From assembly GCA_964582365.1 (NCBI GenBank), contig CAZOQV010000030.1:1-7032 (forward strand): DNA of 7,032 bases, read 5' to 3'. Made by a program: the position numbers and the translations under genes. The stretch comes from WARW01 sp964582365 (GTDB taxonomy: Bacteria > Patescibacteriota > Microgenomatia > UBA12405). Each line of letters opens with the position of its first letter. Position 1 is the stretch's first letter. The notes under the pieces were generated by a model. That model had not been told where the DNA came from. It was given only the letters and a program-made list of their open reading frames with translations, and ran no database searches. Shown piece by piece: positions 1-6,909 of the stretch.

Positions 1-1008
1 TGTTTCTTCTGCATTCTTTTTTGGGTTCCATCCAGTCATTTTTTTAATTTTTTCACAATTTGTAATATACAATTTCAAATCAACTGGTCTATTTTCTGCA
101 ACCGATTCAATGGTAATTTTATTACCAGTCACTTTTTCACATATCGCTGTTAATTCTTTTAACGATACACTGTTTTCAAGTCCTCCTCCAATATTAAATA
201 CTCCACCATTAAATTTATCGATGTCACTTATTTGAATATCTAATAAATCAAAAAAATCATTAATATGGATAAAATCTCTAACTTGTTTGCCTTGACCACC
301 GTAACCAATATAAGATAGTTTGCCTCCAAAGATATGTCTGGCCACCCACAAGACAAAAACCCCCTGGTCAACCTTCCCCATCTGCCACGGCCCTGTAATG
401 ACCCCAGATCTATTAATAAATCCCTTTATTCCATAATTATAAATATATTCCTGCAACATTATCTCTGCTGATAATTTTGTTGCTCCATAAAGTGATCTTG
501 GCCCGTCGATTGGAAAATCTTCAGCTATTCCCAAAGCCGAAGCCCCAACCACAGTCTGATGATCTTCTAACACAAATTTATTTTTCTCTTCTCTAAAATT
601 TAATTTATTTATTGTTTCAATTGGATAAACTCGACTTGTCGAAATAAAAACAAAAGCAGATTTATTTTTTCTAGCAAATTCTAAACAATTTAAAGCTCCA
701 ATCAAGTTAGTACCAATTAAATATTCAGGAGATGAATTAACCCCCGCCATCACCGATGGCTCAGCTGAACACTCAATAATTAAATCGATCTCTCCTAATT
801 TATCAAAATCTTTAGTATTTCTTACGTCTCCATTAATAAATTTAATTCCCAATTCTTTTAATCTAGGCAAATTTAATTCCGATCCACGTCTTATTAAATT
901 ATCCATCACCACTATATTTATCTCTGGGTATTTAGTTTTAAATTTAACTGCTAAATTAGAACCAACAAAACCAGCCCCTCCAGTTATCAAAATATTTTTA
1001 TAATTCAT
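1..1008 (-). CDS. NAD-dependent epimerase/dehydratase, CDP-paratose 2-epimerase-like (epimerase B), 3' end cut by window edge
   Basis: An uninterrupted frame runs from ATG at 1008 to the left edge, giving 336 residues with no stop. The family is about 350 long, so only a short C-terminal piece is missing. It is an extended short-chain dehydrogenase/reductase. The NAD-binding glycine motif TGGAGFVG lies at residues 9-16, and an acidic residue ends the second strand (D36, followed by NLIRRGSELNL, typical of CDP-paratose/tyvelose 2-epimerases). S-T-S is at 123-125 and the catalytic Y174-GAT-K178 is intact. A GKQVRDFIH signature lies near 240-248. Such cytoplasmic enzymes oxidise and re-reduce nucleotide-linked sugars; the CDP-sugar substrate is inferred only from family resemblance. 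The start lies 6 bases after the stop of epimerase A, so the two are surely co-transcribed. No Shine-Dalgarno sequence precedes it (AACAAGA then ATG). It is related to, but clearly diverged from, epimerase A. Family confidence is high, substrate confidence low. Confidence 0.9.
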   Translation of the reverse strand, partial: MNYKNILITGGAGFVGSNLAVKFKTKYPEINIVVMDNLIRRGSELNLPRLKELGIKFINGDVRNTKDFDKLGEIDLIIECSAEPSVMAGVNSSPEYLIGTNLIGALNCLEFARKNKSAFVFISTSRVYPIETINKLNFREEKNKFVLEDHQTVVGASALGIAEDFPIDGPRSLYGATKLSAEIMLQEYIYNYGIKGFINRSGVITGPWQMGKVDQGVFVLWVARHIFGGKLSYIGYGGQGKQVRDFIHINDFFDLLDIQISDIDKFNGGVFNIGGGLENSVSLKELTAICEKVTGNKITIESVAENRPVDLKLYITNCEKIKKMTGWNPKKNAEET

Positions 1009-1014
1009 TCTTGT

Positions 1015-2073
1015 TTAAAAATGACCATTTTTGCAAATATCTTCCAAAATTTCATCTAAATTATATTTAAAATCCCATTCAGGATAATCTTTTTGAAATT
1101 TAGATACATCACTAACATACCAAATATGATCTCCAATTCTGTTTTGGTCAGTATATTCAATTACCGCTTTTTTTGATAATAATTTTTCTGTTTTAGTAAT
1201 TGCCTCAAGCATTGATACGTTAGAATGTCTTGAACCACCCATATTGTAAACTTCTCCCTGTCGTGGTTTCAAATAAACATTATAAAAAGCATTAACTAAA
1301 TCAGAAGAATGTATATTGTCTCTAACTTGCTTTCCTTTATAACCAAAAATAGTATATTTAGTGCCAGTGGCAATACATTTAACTAAATATGCTAAAAATC
1401 CATGTAATTGCGTTCCACTATGACCAGAACCAGTCAAGCATCCACCTCTAAAAACTGTTGTATTTAGTCCAAAATATTTTCCATATTCTTGAACCATCAA
1501 ATCAGCCGCTGCTTTAGAAACTCCAAAGATACTATGCTTTGTATTATCAATACTCATTTCTTCACTAATTCCTTCTTTGTAAAACGGATGTGTTTTTTCT
1601 ATTTCCCATCTAGTTTCCAACTCTACTAATGGCAAAAAATTAGGGTTGTCACCATAAACCTTATTAGTTGAAGTATAAATAAAAGTTGCTTTAGGACAAT
1701 ATTTTCTATAATTTTCCAACATTACCAAAGTTCCGTTGGCATTAACTGTAAAATCAGTTAATGGCTCTTTAGCCGCCCAATCATGCGATGGTTGCGCCGC
1801 GGTATGAACAATTAAATCAAAAGAAAATTCTTTGAAAACCTCTTCTATTTTTTCATTATTTCTAATATCTATTTCAAATAGTTTAAATTTATTTCCATAT
1901 TTTTCTTTTAATAAACCAGCTTGCCATTTTGTGCTAGCTTCATCACCAAAAAAATATTTTCTCATATCGTTATCTATTCCCACCACCATGAAACCCTTAT
2001 CAATAAAAAATCTAACTGTTTCCGAACCAATAAGGCCAGACGATCCAGTTACCAATATAGTTTTATTTTTCAT
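1015..2073 (-). CDS. NAD-dependent epimerase/dehydratase, CDP-paratose 2-epimerase-like (epimerase A) with Phe in place of catalytic Tyr
   Basis: This complete protein of 352 residues is an extended SDR. The glycine motif VTGSSGLIG spans residues 8-16, D34 ends the second strand, and a HTAAQPSHDWA segment lies at 90-100. S135/T136 sit in TSTNKVYG, and a GKQVRDNIH signature lies at 247-255, as in RfbE-type CDP-paratose 2-epimerases. The oddity is the catalytic YxxxK motif, which reads F183-GVS-K187 (HSIFGVSKAAAD). The general-base tyrosine is thus a phenylalanine while the lysine is kept. From memory, related proteins with the PSHDWA segment often have this Phe, so it looks like a subgroup trait rather than decay. 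The reading frame is intact. The ATG at 2073 overlaps the stop of the upstream GT-C gene by one base (TAATG), which implies translational coupling, and the next gene starts 6 bases after this stop (TAA). It probably acts with epimerase B on a nucleotide sugar in the cytoplasm. Substrate and actual chemistry are unknown. Confidence 0.9.
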   Translation of the reverse strand: MKNKTILVTGSSGLIGSETVRFFIDKGFMVVGIDNDMRKYFFGDEASTKWQAGLLKEKYGNKFKLFEIDIRNNEKIEEVFKEFSFDLIVHTAAQPSHDWAAKEPLTDFTVNANGTLVMLENYRKYCPKATFIYTSTNKVYGDNPNFLPLVELETRWEIEKTHPFYKEGISEEMSIDNTKHSIFGVSKAAADLMVQEYGKYFGLNTTVFRGGCLTGSGHSGTQLHGFLAYLVKCIATGTKYTIFGYKGKQVRDNIHSSDLVNAFYNVYLKPRQGEVYNMGGSRHSNVSMLEAITKTEKLLSKKAVIEYTDQNRIGDHIWYVSDVSKFQKDYPEWDFKYNLDEILEDICKNGHF

Positions 2074-3809
2074 TATTGATTCAATTTATCTAAAAGGTTT
2101 TTAGCATCAGTAAAAGCAGGCATAACTTTTAATATTTCTTTTAAAATTGAAATAGCCTGATCATTTCTCCCCATATTAGCATAAACCACTGCCGCTACAT
2201 AGGCCACTTGAATATCATTTGGTTTAACTTCATTTAATCTATTTAAATGATCCATTGCCAGATCATATCTTTTTTCAGTTAAATCAATTTGAAGTAAACT
2301 AAAATAACTTTGATACAGTTGTGGTCCATAAGAAAGTGCAGTTTCATAGCTATCTCTGGCTAAATCATATCTTCCGATTTTATAAAAAATATTAGCCCTA
2401 TTGTGATAAGCGTCAGCATAATTTGGTTTTACTATTACTGATTGAGTAAAACCTTTTATTGAATTTAAATATTGATTTAATTTTCCCTCATTTGTAGTTT
2501 CCAATTGAGCCAATTTATCATAATCATCACCGATATTGTTCCAAGCGTTATGACTGTTTGGAGACACCTGACAAGTGTTGACCCACAAATTATGATTTGT
2601 TTGCCAATCAATATTTCTTAAAAAAACTCTCACCGAATAAGCTGCGGATATAAGTATAAAAAAGATAGAAAGTGGAATTTTCCATTTTTTATTAAATTTC
2701 TGAAAAAATAAAACTAAAAATAAACAAAAACCAAGACTTCCTAAAAATATATATCTTTCCGCTACCAACCAACTAATTTTAACCGGAAGCATCGATGGAG
2801 AAGCTGCTAAAAAAATAAATGTCAATGCAAAAAATATCCTTTTATCTTTAAAGAAAAAATAACCAACTCCAACTAAATAAATCAAAATAATTGCCCAATT
2901 TAACCAAGTCGGCAAAATATACATTGTATGATAAAGAGTTAAATCAGATGGGACTAAAATCAATTGTAAATATTTAGCAACTGATGTTGGATATTGAAAA
3001 AACGGATCATAAAAAATACCATTAGATCCATTATATCCAGCATTTACAGTATTTATTCTATTTATCAATGGTTTCCATAAAAACGCCGCTAAAGCCAAAA
3101 AAATTAAAGACATCACCAATATAATTTTACCTAAGTTAACCTTTTTTTTAAGTTTATTTTCAAAAGAAATCCAATATAAAATCACTAACAAAGGCATCGC
3201 TGCAAATCTGGTTTGTTCCGCTAAAAAAGAAACTACAATCAAAACTAAAAAGCTATATAAATATTTTTTATTTTCCGTTTTCGAATAAAGTATTATGGCA
3301 ATCAAAGATATCAAAACAAAAAAAGCATTTAATAAGTAAGGTTTTCCAGAAATCCAAGTTACCGCCTCCACGTGTACTGGTAACAATGCAAATAAAATAG
3401 TAGTTAACTTGGCTGTCTTTTTTTCAAAAAGAATTGAAATAAAAACAAAGGCAGTCAAAATAACAATTAAATAAATCAAAAGGCTAAAAACATGAAAAGG
3501 AACCGAGCTATCAACTCCAAAAATATTTGCCAAAAACCAGTTAGTAACTGAAGTAAGCAAACCTTTAATTTGATCACTGAAATTAGTAATTGTTGGATTT
3601 TGAGAAATACTAGCATAATCATCAGACACAAAATCGCCCTTCATCCCATTTAAATAAAGCAAAGCAACACCACCAAGCATAATCAATAAAAATTTCCAAC
3701 TTTCCTTAATTATTTGCCTAATACCCTTAACCGGCTCATTTTTTAGTTCTTCAATCTGTTTTGAAACAACCTCCAACCTTCTCAATTCTTTCATTTTTTT
3801 CTGCGACAT
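2073..3809 (-). CDS. Polytopic GT-C-type glycosyltransferase with C-terminal TPR repeats (TMTC-like)
   Basis: A protein of 578 residues in three parts. Residues 1-36 are a charged, probably helical cytoplasmic segment. Residues about 38-396 hold around ten to twelve hydrophobic membrane segments. Residues about 403-578 are a soluble domain of about four TPR units, clearest at 466-499 (DAYHNRANIFYKIGRYDLA), then 500-533 and 534-567, with a degenerate unit near 421-460. An acidic pair, D63-D64 (FVSDDYASI), follows the first membrane segment. This is the place where GT-C glycosyltransferases carry their catalytic acid in the first outer loop. Further family-like marks are PVHVEAVTWISGKPYLL (144-160), AERY (350-353) and the W...LW...PN...A.NN stretch at 402-425. 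The arrangement resembles eukaryotic TMTC O-mannosyltransferases and unnamed bacterial relatives. It would transfer a sugar from a polyprenyl-phosphate donor outside the membrane, with the TPRs binding the acceptor or partners. Its stop overlaps the start of epimerase A. No Shine-Dalgarno precedes the ATG. Acceptor and donor are unknown. Confidence 0.8.
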   Translation of the reverse strand: MSQKKMKELRRLEVVSKQIEELKNEPVKGIRQIIKESWKFLLIMLGGVALLYLNGMKGDFVSDDYASISQNPTITNFSDQIKGLLTSVTNWFLANIFGVDSSVPFHVFSLLIYLIVILTAFVFISILFEKKTAKLTTILFALLPVHVEAVTWISGKPYLLNAFFVLISLIAIILYSKTENKKYLYSFLVLIVVSFLAEQTRFAAMPLLVILYWISFENKLKKKVNLGKIILVMSLIFLALAAFLWKPLINRINTVNAGYNGSNGIFYDPFFQYPTSVAKYLQLILVPSDLTLYHTMYILPTWLNWAIILIYLVGVGYFFFKDKRIFFALTFIFLAASPSMLPVKISWLVAERYIFLGSLGFCLFLVLFFQKFNKKWKIPLSIFFILISAAYSVRVFLRNIDWQTNHNLWVNTCQVSPNSHNAWNNIGDDYDKLAQLETTNEGKLNQYLNSIKGFTQSVIVKPNYADAYHNRANIFYKIGRYDLARDSYETALSYGPQLYQSYFSLLQIDLTEKRYDLAMDHLNRLNEVKPNDIQVAYVAAVVYANMGRNDQAISILKEILKVMPAFTDAKNLLDKLNQ

Positions 3810-3814
3810 ATTTC

Positions 3815-3823
3815 ATTTTATCA
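3815..3823 (-). promoter_or_regulatory. Putative extended -10 element just upstream of the GT-C gene
   Basis: On the minus strand the bases read TGATAAAAT: a TG dinucleotide, one base, then TAAAAT, which matches TATAAT at five of six positions. Five bases later comes the ATG at 3809, so transcription would begin at or next to the start codon and give a leaderless message. No good -35 hexamer is seen at 16-18 bases further upstream; the TG extension could compensate. The region is AT-rich, so a chance match is possible. Confidence 0.45.
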
Positions 3824-3838
3824 AAACTTTTAAATTGT

Positions 3839-3850
3839 TTTATCGATAAA
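3839..3850. repeat. 12-bp perfect palindrome TTTATCGATAAA upstream of the GT-C gene
   Basis: In the 55-base gap between the YvcK-like gene and the GT-C gene, the 12 bases TTTATCGATAAA equal their own reverse complement. The palindrome lies 30-41 bases before the ATG at 3809, around the -35 position of the putative promoter there. It has no loop and no following T-run, so it is not an intrinsic terminator. It could be a protein-binding site, or chance in AT-rich DNA. Confidence 0.3.
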
Positions 3851-3864
3851 TCTTATTTCATACA

Positions 3865-4842
3865 TCATAAGTCAAGACTCTTGAATAATTCGCCTAATTT
3901 CTCTTCGCTATGTCTCAATCTCATATTTTTTTCTTCAATCTTAGCCACATCAGCCATTAATGTGTTTTGTTTACTTTTTTTATCAAATTTAATTGGGAAA
4001 GAATGTTCTAAGGCGTAAAATGCCAACACTTTATTTAATAATTTCTGATCTAAACAATTTAAATCTGTCATTAAAATTAAATCAAAAGGGGATTTATAAC
4101 CCAAATATTTTTCAAACGCTGTCACATAATCATCCTGACTAAAACCATTATTTTCGTTAGCCATCGAAGAAATATTTGTCATTAAAATCTTTTTAGCTTT
4201 ACTTTTTTTATAAGCTTCTGTCATCCCCTCTGGTAAAAAATTAATTAGAATCGATCCATACATACTTCCAGGACAAACAATAATTACATCCGCCTTTTTA
4301 ATATTTTCTATGGCTTCATTATTTGCTTTAACTTTAGGTTTCAACCAAATATCTTTTACTTTATCTAAAGACATTCTCAAATCATCCAAATTATGTTCAC
4401 CACAATATTCTTTACCACTTTCAGTTTTAAAACAAAAATTAGCCGAATCGGTTGCAACTGGAATTACTTCTCCTTTTAATTCTGCCCCAGCTAAAGTTTC
4501 AAACATCGAATCAACATCAGACAAATTTCCCATTTTTTCCGTTAAAAATTGAAAAAACATATTTCCAAAATTTCTTCCTCTCCCATCTTTAAAACGAAGC
4601 ATTTCTTCCCAAATTTCCTTTTGTTTACCATCGTCCCAAAGTGAAATTAAAGCTCGCCAGTAATCAGAAAAAGCTAGGATTTTTCCTCTTTCATCAGTTC
4701 TCATCCTGCCAGTATCACCACCACTATCAAAAGTCGTTACAATTGACTTAATGTCTAAAAATCCAGCCTTAATCAAAGCCTTATTTACAATTGGCATCCC
4801 CGAACCACCACCAATAGTACAAACTTTAAGATTTTTATTCAT
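3865..4842 (-). CDS. YvcK/CofD-like family protein (putative UDP-sugar-binding gluconeogenesis factor)
   Basis: From the ATG at 4842 the protein has 325 residues, close to the roughly 320 of Bacillus subtilis YvcK. The N-terminal phosphate-binding loop GGGSG is at residues 11-15. TTFDSGGDTGRMR (36-48) corresponds to the DDGGSSGRLR segment of YvcK. NFGNMFF is at 91-97, the nucleotide-binding CPGSMYGSI at 190-198, and NENNGFSQDDYV at 229-240 corresponds to the ETDGY region. YvcK proteins bind UDP-GlcNAc and related sugars and affect cell shape and carbon flow. The CofD branch instead makes coenzyme F420, for which nothing in this window argues. A TTG at 4848 in the same frame would add two residues. 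The ATG is preferred because it is the stronger codon and sits 8 bases after a perfect TATAAT. The gene stops with TGA, so TGA is not reassigned here. It lies between two glycan-related membrane protein genes, which suggests a role in tuning precursor supply. Confidence 0.85.
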   Translation of the reverse strand: MNKNLKVCTIGGGSGMPIVNKALIKAGFLDIKSIVTTFDSGGDTGRMRTDERGKILAFSDYWRALISLWDDGKQKEIWEEMLRFKDGRGRNFGNMFFQFLTEKMGNLSDVDSMFETLAGAELKGEVIPVATDSANFCFKTESGKEYCGEHNLDDLRMSLDKVKDIWLKPKVKANNEAIENIKKADVIIVCPGSMYGSILINFLPEGMTEAYKKSKAKKILMTNISSMANENNGFSQDDYVTAFEKYLGYKSPFDLILMTDLNCLDQKLLNKVLAFYALEHSFPIKFDKKSKQNTLMADVAKIEEKNMRLRHSEEKLGELFKSLDL

Positions 4843-4850
4843 TAGCAATC

Positions 4851-4856
4851 ATTATA
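4851..4856 (-). promoter_or_regulatory. Putative -10 box (TATAAT) for the YvcK-like gene
   Basis: The minus strand carries a perfect TATAAT ending 8 bases before the ATG at 4842, within the 38-base gap to the acyltransferase gene. A start site 6-8 bases downstream falls on or next to the ATG, predicting a leaderless transcript. No Shine-Dalgarno is present between them (GATTGCTA). No convincing -35 hexamer is visible. This suggests the YvcK, GT-C and epimerase genes can be transcribed independently of the genes upstream. Confidence 0.5.
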
Positions 4857-4880
4857 CAGCAAACCCCTTGGTTGGACTTT

Positions 4881-5852
4881 TTATTTTTTAAATATTTTTT
4901 GGAAAAAAGCCGTTACGTATTTTGATGATAAAGTCAGCACTATAACAATAGTTGTAATCGCTAAATAACTTATTATTTTTACATTTGAAGAAAGAATTTC
5001 ATAAGGAAACACTCTTTCTAAAGATCTAATAATAAAACCATGTAATAAATACACCACCATACTATTTATTCCAATATTTGTTATTTTATACATTTTAGAA
5101 TTAGGAATAATAATCATAATCATGGCTGATAAAATCAAAGCCACTAAATAAATTCCCAATCTAATAATTAAATTATAATTAAGAGACTGATAACTCAAAA
5201 AGCTATATAGCCACATAACATCTATCTTATTAAGAAAAATATATAAACCTAAAATTATTAAGATAGACAATAGATTTACCACAGCAACCAACAATTTGTT
5301 TTTTTTGAATTTATCAAAATCTATTTTATTTTTATTACAGTAAAATCCCAATAAGAAAAACGGAAAAAATACAAAGGTCCTCGATAAACTTAAATAGGAA
5401 CCTATCGAATTATTAAACCCCGCCAATAAACCAATTACAAATGCCATTAAAATAATTTTAATATCCACTTTTTTTATAAATTGCACCAACATCCCCCAAA
5501 AAGCAAAAGACAATAAATACCATAATGTCCAGGCTGGATCCGTAAAATTATAAGTCACTCCTGTATTTTTTAATAAATATCTATTGAAAAAGAAATATAA
5601 AGTTTGAAACACCACATAAGGAAACACCAACCTCTTAACTATTTTTATTAAATTTATATTTGTGGCAAAATAACCAGAACAAAAAACAAACAATGGTATA
5701 TGGAAAGAAAATATGAGTACGTAAAGATATTTAATAAACCCTAAATTCAAAAAATCTTCCAATAAATGTCCCAAAACAACCAAAATAATCAACACTCCCT
5801 TAATATTGTCAAAATAATTACTTCTTACAACCTCTGTTTTTATATTTTTCAT
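4881..5852 (-). CDS. Acyltransferase 3 family integral membrane protein (probable glycan O-acyltransferase)
   Basis: The protein has 323 residues, almost wholly hydrophobic, with about ten membrane segments and short basic loops. The N-terminus reads FDNIKGVLIILVVLGH (14-29), the usual opening of the acyltransferase 3 (OafA/NodX, fucose 4-O-acetylase) family, with H29 as the conserved histidine at the end of the first membrane helix. SFHIPLFVFCSGY (49-61) is the second family motif. LSRTFVFFPFFLLG (156-169) carries the conserved Arg region, and GINSMVVYLLHGF (261-273) is the typical late motif. Such proteins take an acyl group, usually acetyl, from the cytoplasm and place it on a sugar outside. 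The length is normal for members lacking an extra SGNH domain. It lies 47 bases downstream of RhuM-Fic and 38 bases upstream of the YvcK-like gene on the same strand. The acceptor is unknown, but the surrounding genes suggest surface polysaccharide. Confidence 0.88.
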   Translation of the reverse strand: MKNIKTEVVRSNYFDNIKGVLIILVVLGHLLEDFLNLGFIKYLYVLIFSFHIPLFVFCSGYFATNINLIKIVKRLVFPYVVFQTLYFFFNRYLLKNTGVTYNFTDPAWTLWYLLSFAFWGMLVQFIKKVDIKIILMAFVIGLLAGFNNSIGSYLSLSRTFVFFPFFLLGFYCNKNKIDFDKFKKNKLLVAVVNLLSILIILGLYIFLNKIDVMWLYSFLSYQSLNYNLIIRLGIYLVALILSAMIMIIIPNSKMYKITNIGINSMVVYLLHGFIIRSLERVFPYEILSSNVKIISYLAITTIVIVLTLSSKYVTAFFQKIFKK

Positions 5853-5857
5853 AACTA

Positions 5858-5863
5858 ATAATA
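5858..5863 (-). promoter_or_regulatory. Putative -10 box (TATTAT) for the acyltransferase gene
   Basis: TATTAT on the minus strand (five of six matches to TATAAT) ends 5 bases before the ATG at 5852, the same spacing as at the GT-C, RhuM-Fic and ABC-permease starts. A second, perfect TATAAT lies further up at 5879-5874 and would give a leader of about 15 bases, but no Shine-Dalgarno lies in that leader. Which of the two is used cannot be decided from sequence. No -35 is evident for either. Confidence 0.35.
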
Positions 5864-5899
5864 AGATTAACTCATTATATTAAAAATTCAATCTCGCTT

Positions 5900-6874
5900 T
5901 TATTTGATTAAATTAACCACCAACCTTATTAAATTATCTTTTTCCTGAGGGTTACTTATAGCGATAAGTAATGCCAAAGCCACCAAGGCTTTATCACTTA
6001 TTTTATTCTCTCCATTTTTATTTTTTAAAATTCCATTTTGATTCAAAAAATAAACAAATAAAGTTGACCCGACTCTTTTATTTCCATCGATAAATGGATG
6101 ATCTTTAATCACCATATAAAGTAAATTTGCTGCCTGTTCCTCAATACTTTTATATAAATATTTTCCATCAAAAGTTTGATTAATTGCTCCTACTAATGAT
6201 TTTAATCCATGTCCATTTTCCCTCCCAAAAATATCCGTTAATTTCCCTTTGTAATTGATTTTAATTCCTTCAATAAATTCTTTAACCTCATTATAAGTTA
6301 GCTCATATTTAATTTTTTTATTTAAACCATCAAGTTTAAGTTTATTTTCATCATACTTGGTTAATAAATAAATCGAATTAGTGTAATCAGAAATCAAATC
6401 TAATAAAGACTCTGTTTCTGTTTTTAATTGATCAAATTTTGATTTAGAAGTAATAAAATCAATATTATTTTTAAATTCCTCAAAAATTTTCTTTTGTTGT
6501 AATATTCTCTTTTTATTAATTACATAACCTTTAACTAAATATTTTTTCAACACATTTGTCGCCCAAATTCTAAATTGAGTTGCTTTATTGGAGTTAATTC
6601 TATATCCAACAGAAATAACAACATCAAGATTATAAACTTTAGTCAAATATCTCTTGCCATCATTGGCAGTTAGTTCCATTTTGGAACATACTGAATTTTC
6701 TTTAAGTTCATTTGAATCAAATATATTTTTTAGATGTTTTGTAACCGCCGGGCGATTAACACCAAAGACTTCAGCCATCTGATCTTGTGTTAACCAAACA
6801 GTTTTTCCATCAAAACTAACTTTTAAATCGATACTCCCTTTAGGGGATTTGTATAATACAATTTTATTTTCCAT
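5900..6874 (-). CDS. RhuM-family DNA-binding domain fused to Fic/Doc domain
   Basis: A 324-residue two-domain protein. The N-terminal RhuM (virulence protein) domain covers about residues 5-120. It contains a helix-turn-helix-like stretch VWLTQDQMAEVFGVNRPAVT (26-45) and the family signature GYRINSNKATQFRIWATNVL (90-109). A predicted helical linker follows (about 120-185). The C-terminal Fic domain carries the full catalytic motif H259-PFIDGNKRVG-269, with the histidine, the acidic D263, the GNKR anion-binding loop and R267 all present. Fic enzymes usually transfer AMP to target hydroxyl groups, while Doc members phosphorylate. The HPFxDGNKRxG form here is the canonical AMP-transferring pattern, so activity is plausible. 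A possible class-II inhibitory motif (S/T)xxxE(G/N) is seen as T172-KYD-E176-N177, but it may be coincidence. No antitoxin gene lies next to it. The start fits the family N-terminus, and TTTAAT ends 5 bases before it. It may act as a stand-alone toxin-like or defence regulator and bind its own promoter. Confidence 0.9.
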   Translation of the reverse strand: MENKIVLYKSPKGSIDLKVSFDGKTVWLTQDQMAEVFGVNRPAVTKHLKNIFDSNELKENSVCSKMELTANDGKRYLTKVYNLDVVISVGYRINSNKATQFRIWATNVLKKYLVKGYVINKKRILQQKKIFEEFKNNIDFITSKSKFDQLKTETESLLDLISDYTNSIYLLTKYDENKLKLDGLNKKIKYELTYNEVKEFIEGIKINYKGKLTDIFGRENGHGLKSLVGAINQTFDGKYLYKSIEEQAANLLYMVIKDHPFIDGNKRVGSTLFVYFLNQNGILKNKNGENKISDKALVALALLIAISNPQEKDNLIRLVVNLIK

Positions 6875-6879
6875 AATTA

Positions 6880-6885
6880 ATTAAA
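6880..6885 (-). promoter_or_regulatory. Putative -10 box (TTTAAT) for the RhuM-Fic gene
   Basis: TTTAAT on the minus strand (five of six matches to TATAAT) ends 5 bases before the ATG at 6874. No Shine-Dalgarno sequence is present upstream. The spacing predicts that transcription starts at the ATG itself. The palindrome at 6910-6928 lies about 25 bases further upstream, overlapping where the -35 region would be, so a protein bound there could block this promoter. Confidence 0.35.
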
Positions 6886-6909
6886 ACCAAATAAAACCCG
6901 AAAGTCAAT

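Noticed and set aside
1015..2073. Epimerase A as a decaying pseudogene because of the missing catalytic tyrosine
   Set aside because: The frame is open over the full family length, the nucleotide-binding and C-terminal motifs and the lysine are kept, and the gene is tightly coupled to its neighbours, so a functional variant is more likely.
1832..2104. A 90-residue open frame on the plus strand, and similar ones at 3761-4018 and 4310-4552
   Set aside because: All three lie opposite strongly supported minus-strand genes, have low-complexity Ser/Leu/Phe-rich translations typical of antisense frames, and show no family motif.
3865..3867. Possible TGA reassignment to glycine (as in some Patescibacteria lineages)
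   Set aside because: The YvcK-like gene ends at TGA at its expected family length, and glycines in conserved motifs are coded by GGN, so the standard bacterial code is sufficient.
4843..4848. A TTG start at 4848 for the YvcK-like gene
   Set aside because: It adds only two residues (Leu and the later Met follow at once). The ATG at 4842 is the normal codon and sits at the expected distance from TATAAT, so the gene is given as ending at 4842.
4862..4873. A small inverted repeat AACC-CCTT-GGTT after the acyltransferase gene as a terminator
   Set aside because: The stem is only four pairs and is followed on the minus strand by TGCTGTATAATG, not a T-run; it is more likely chance next to a promoter.
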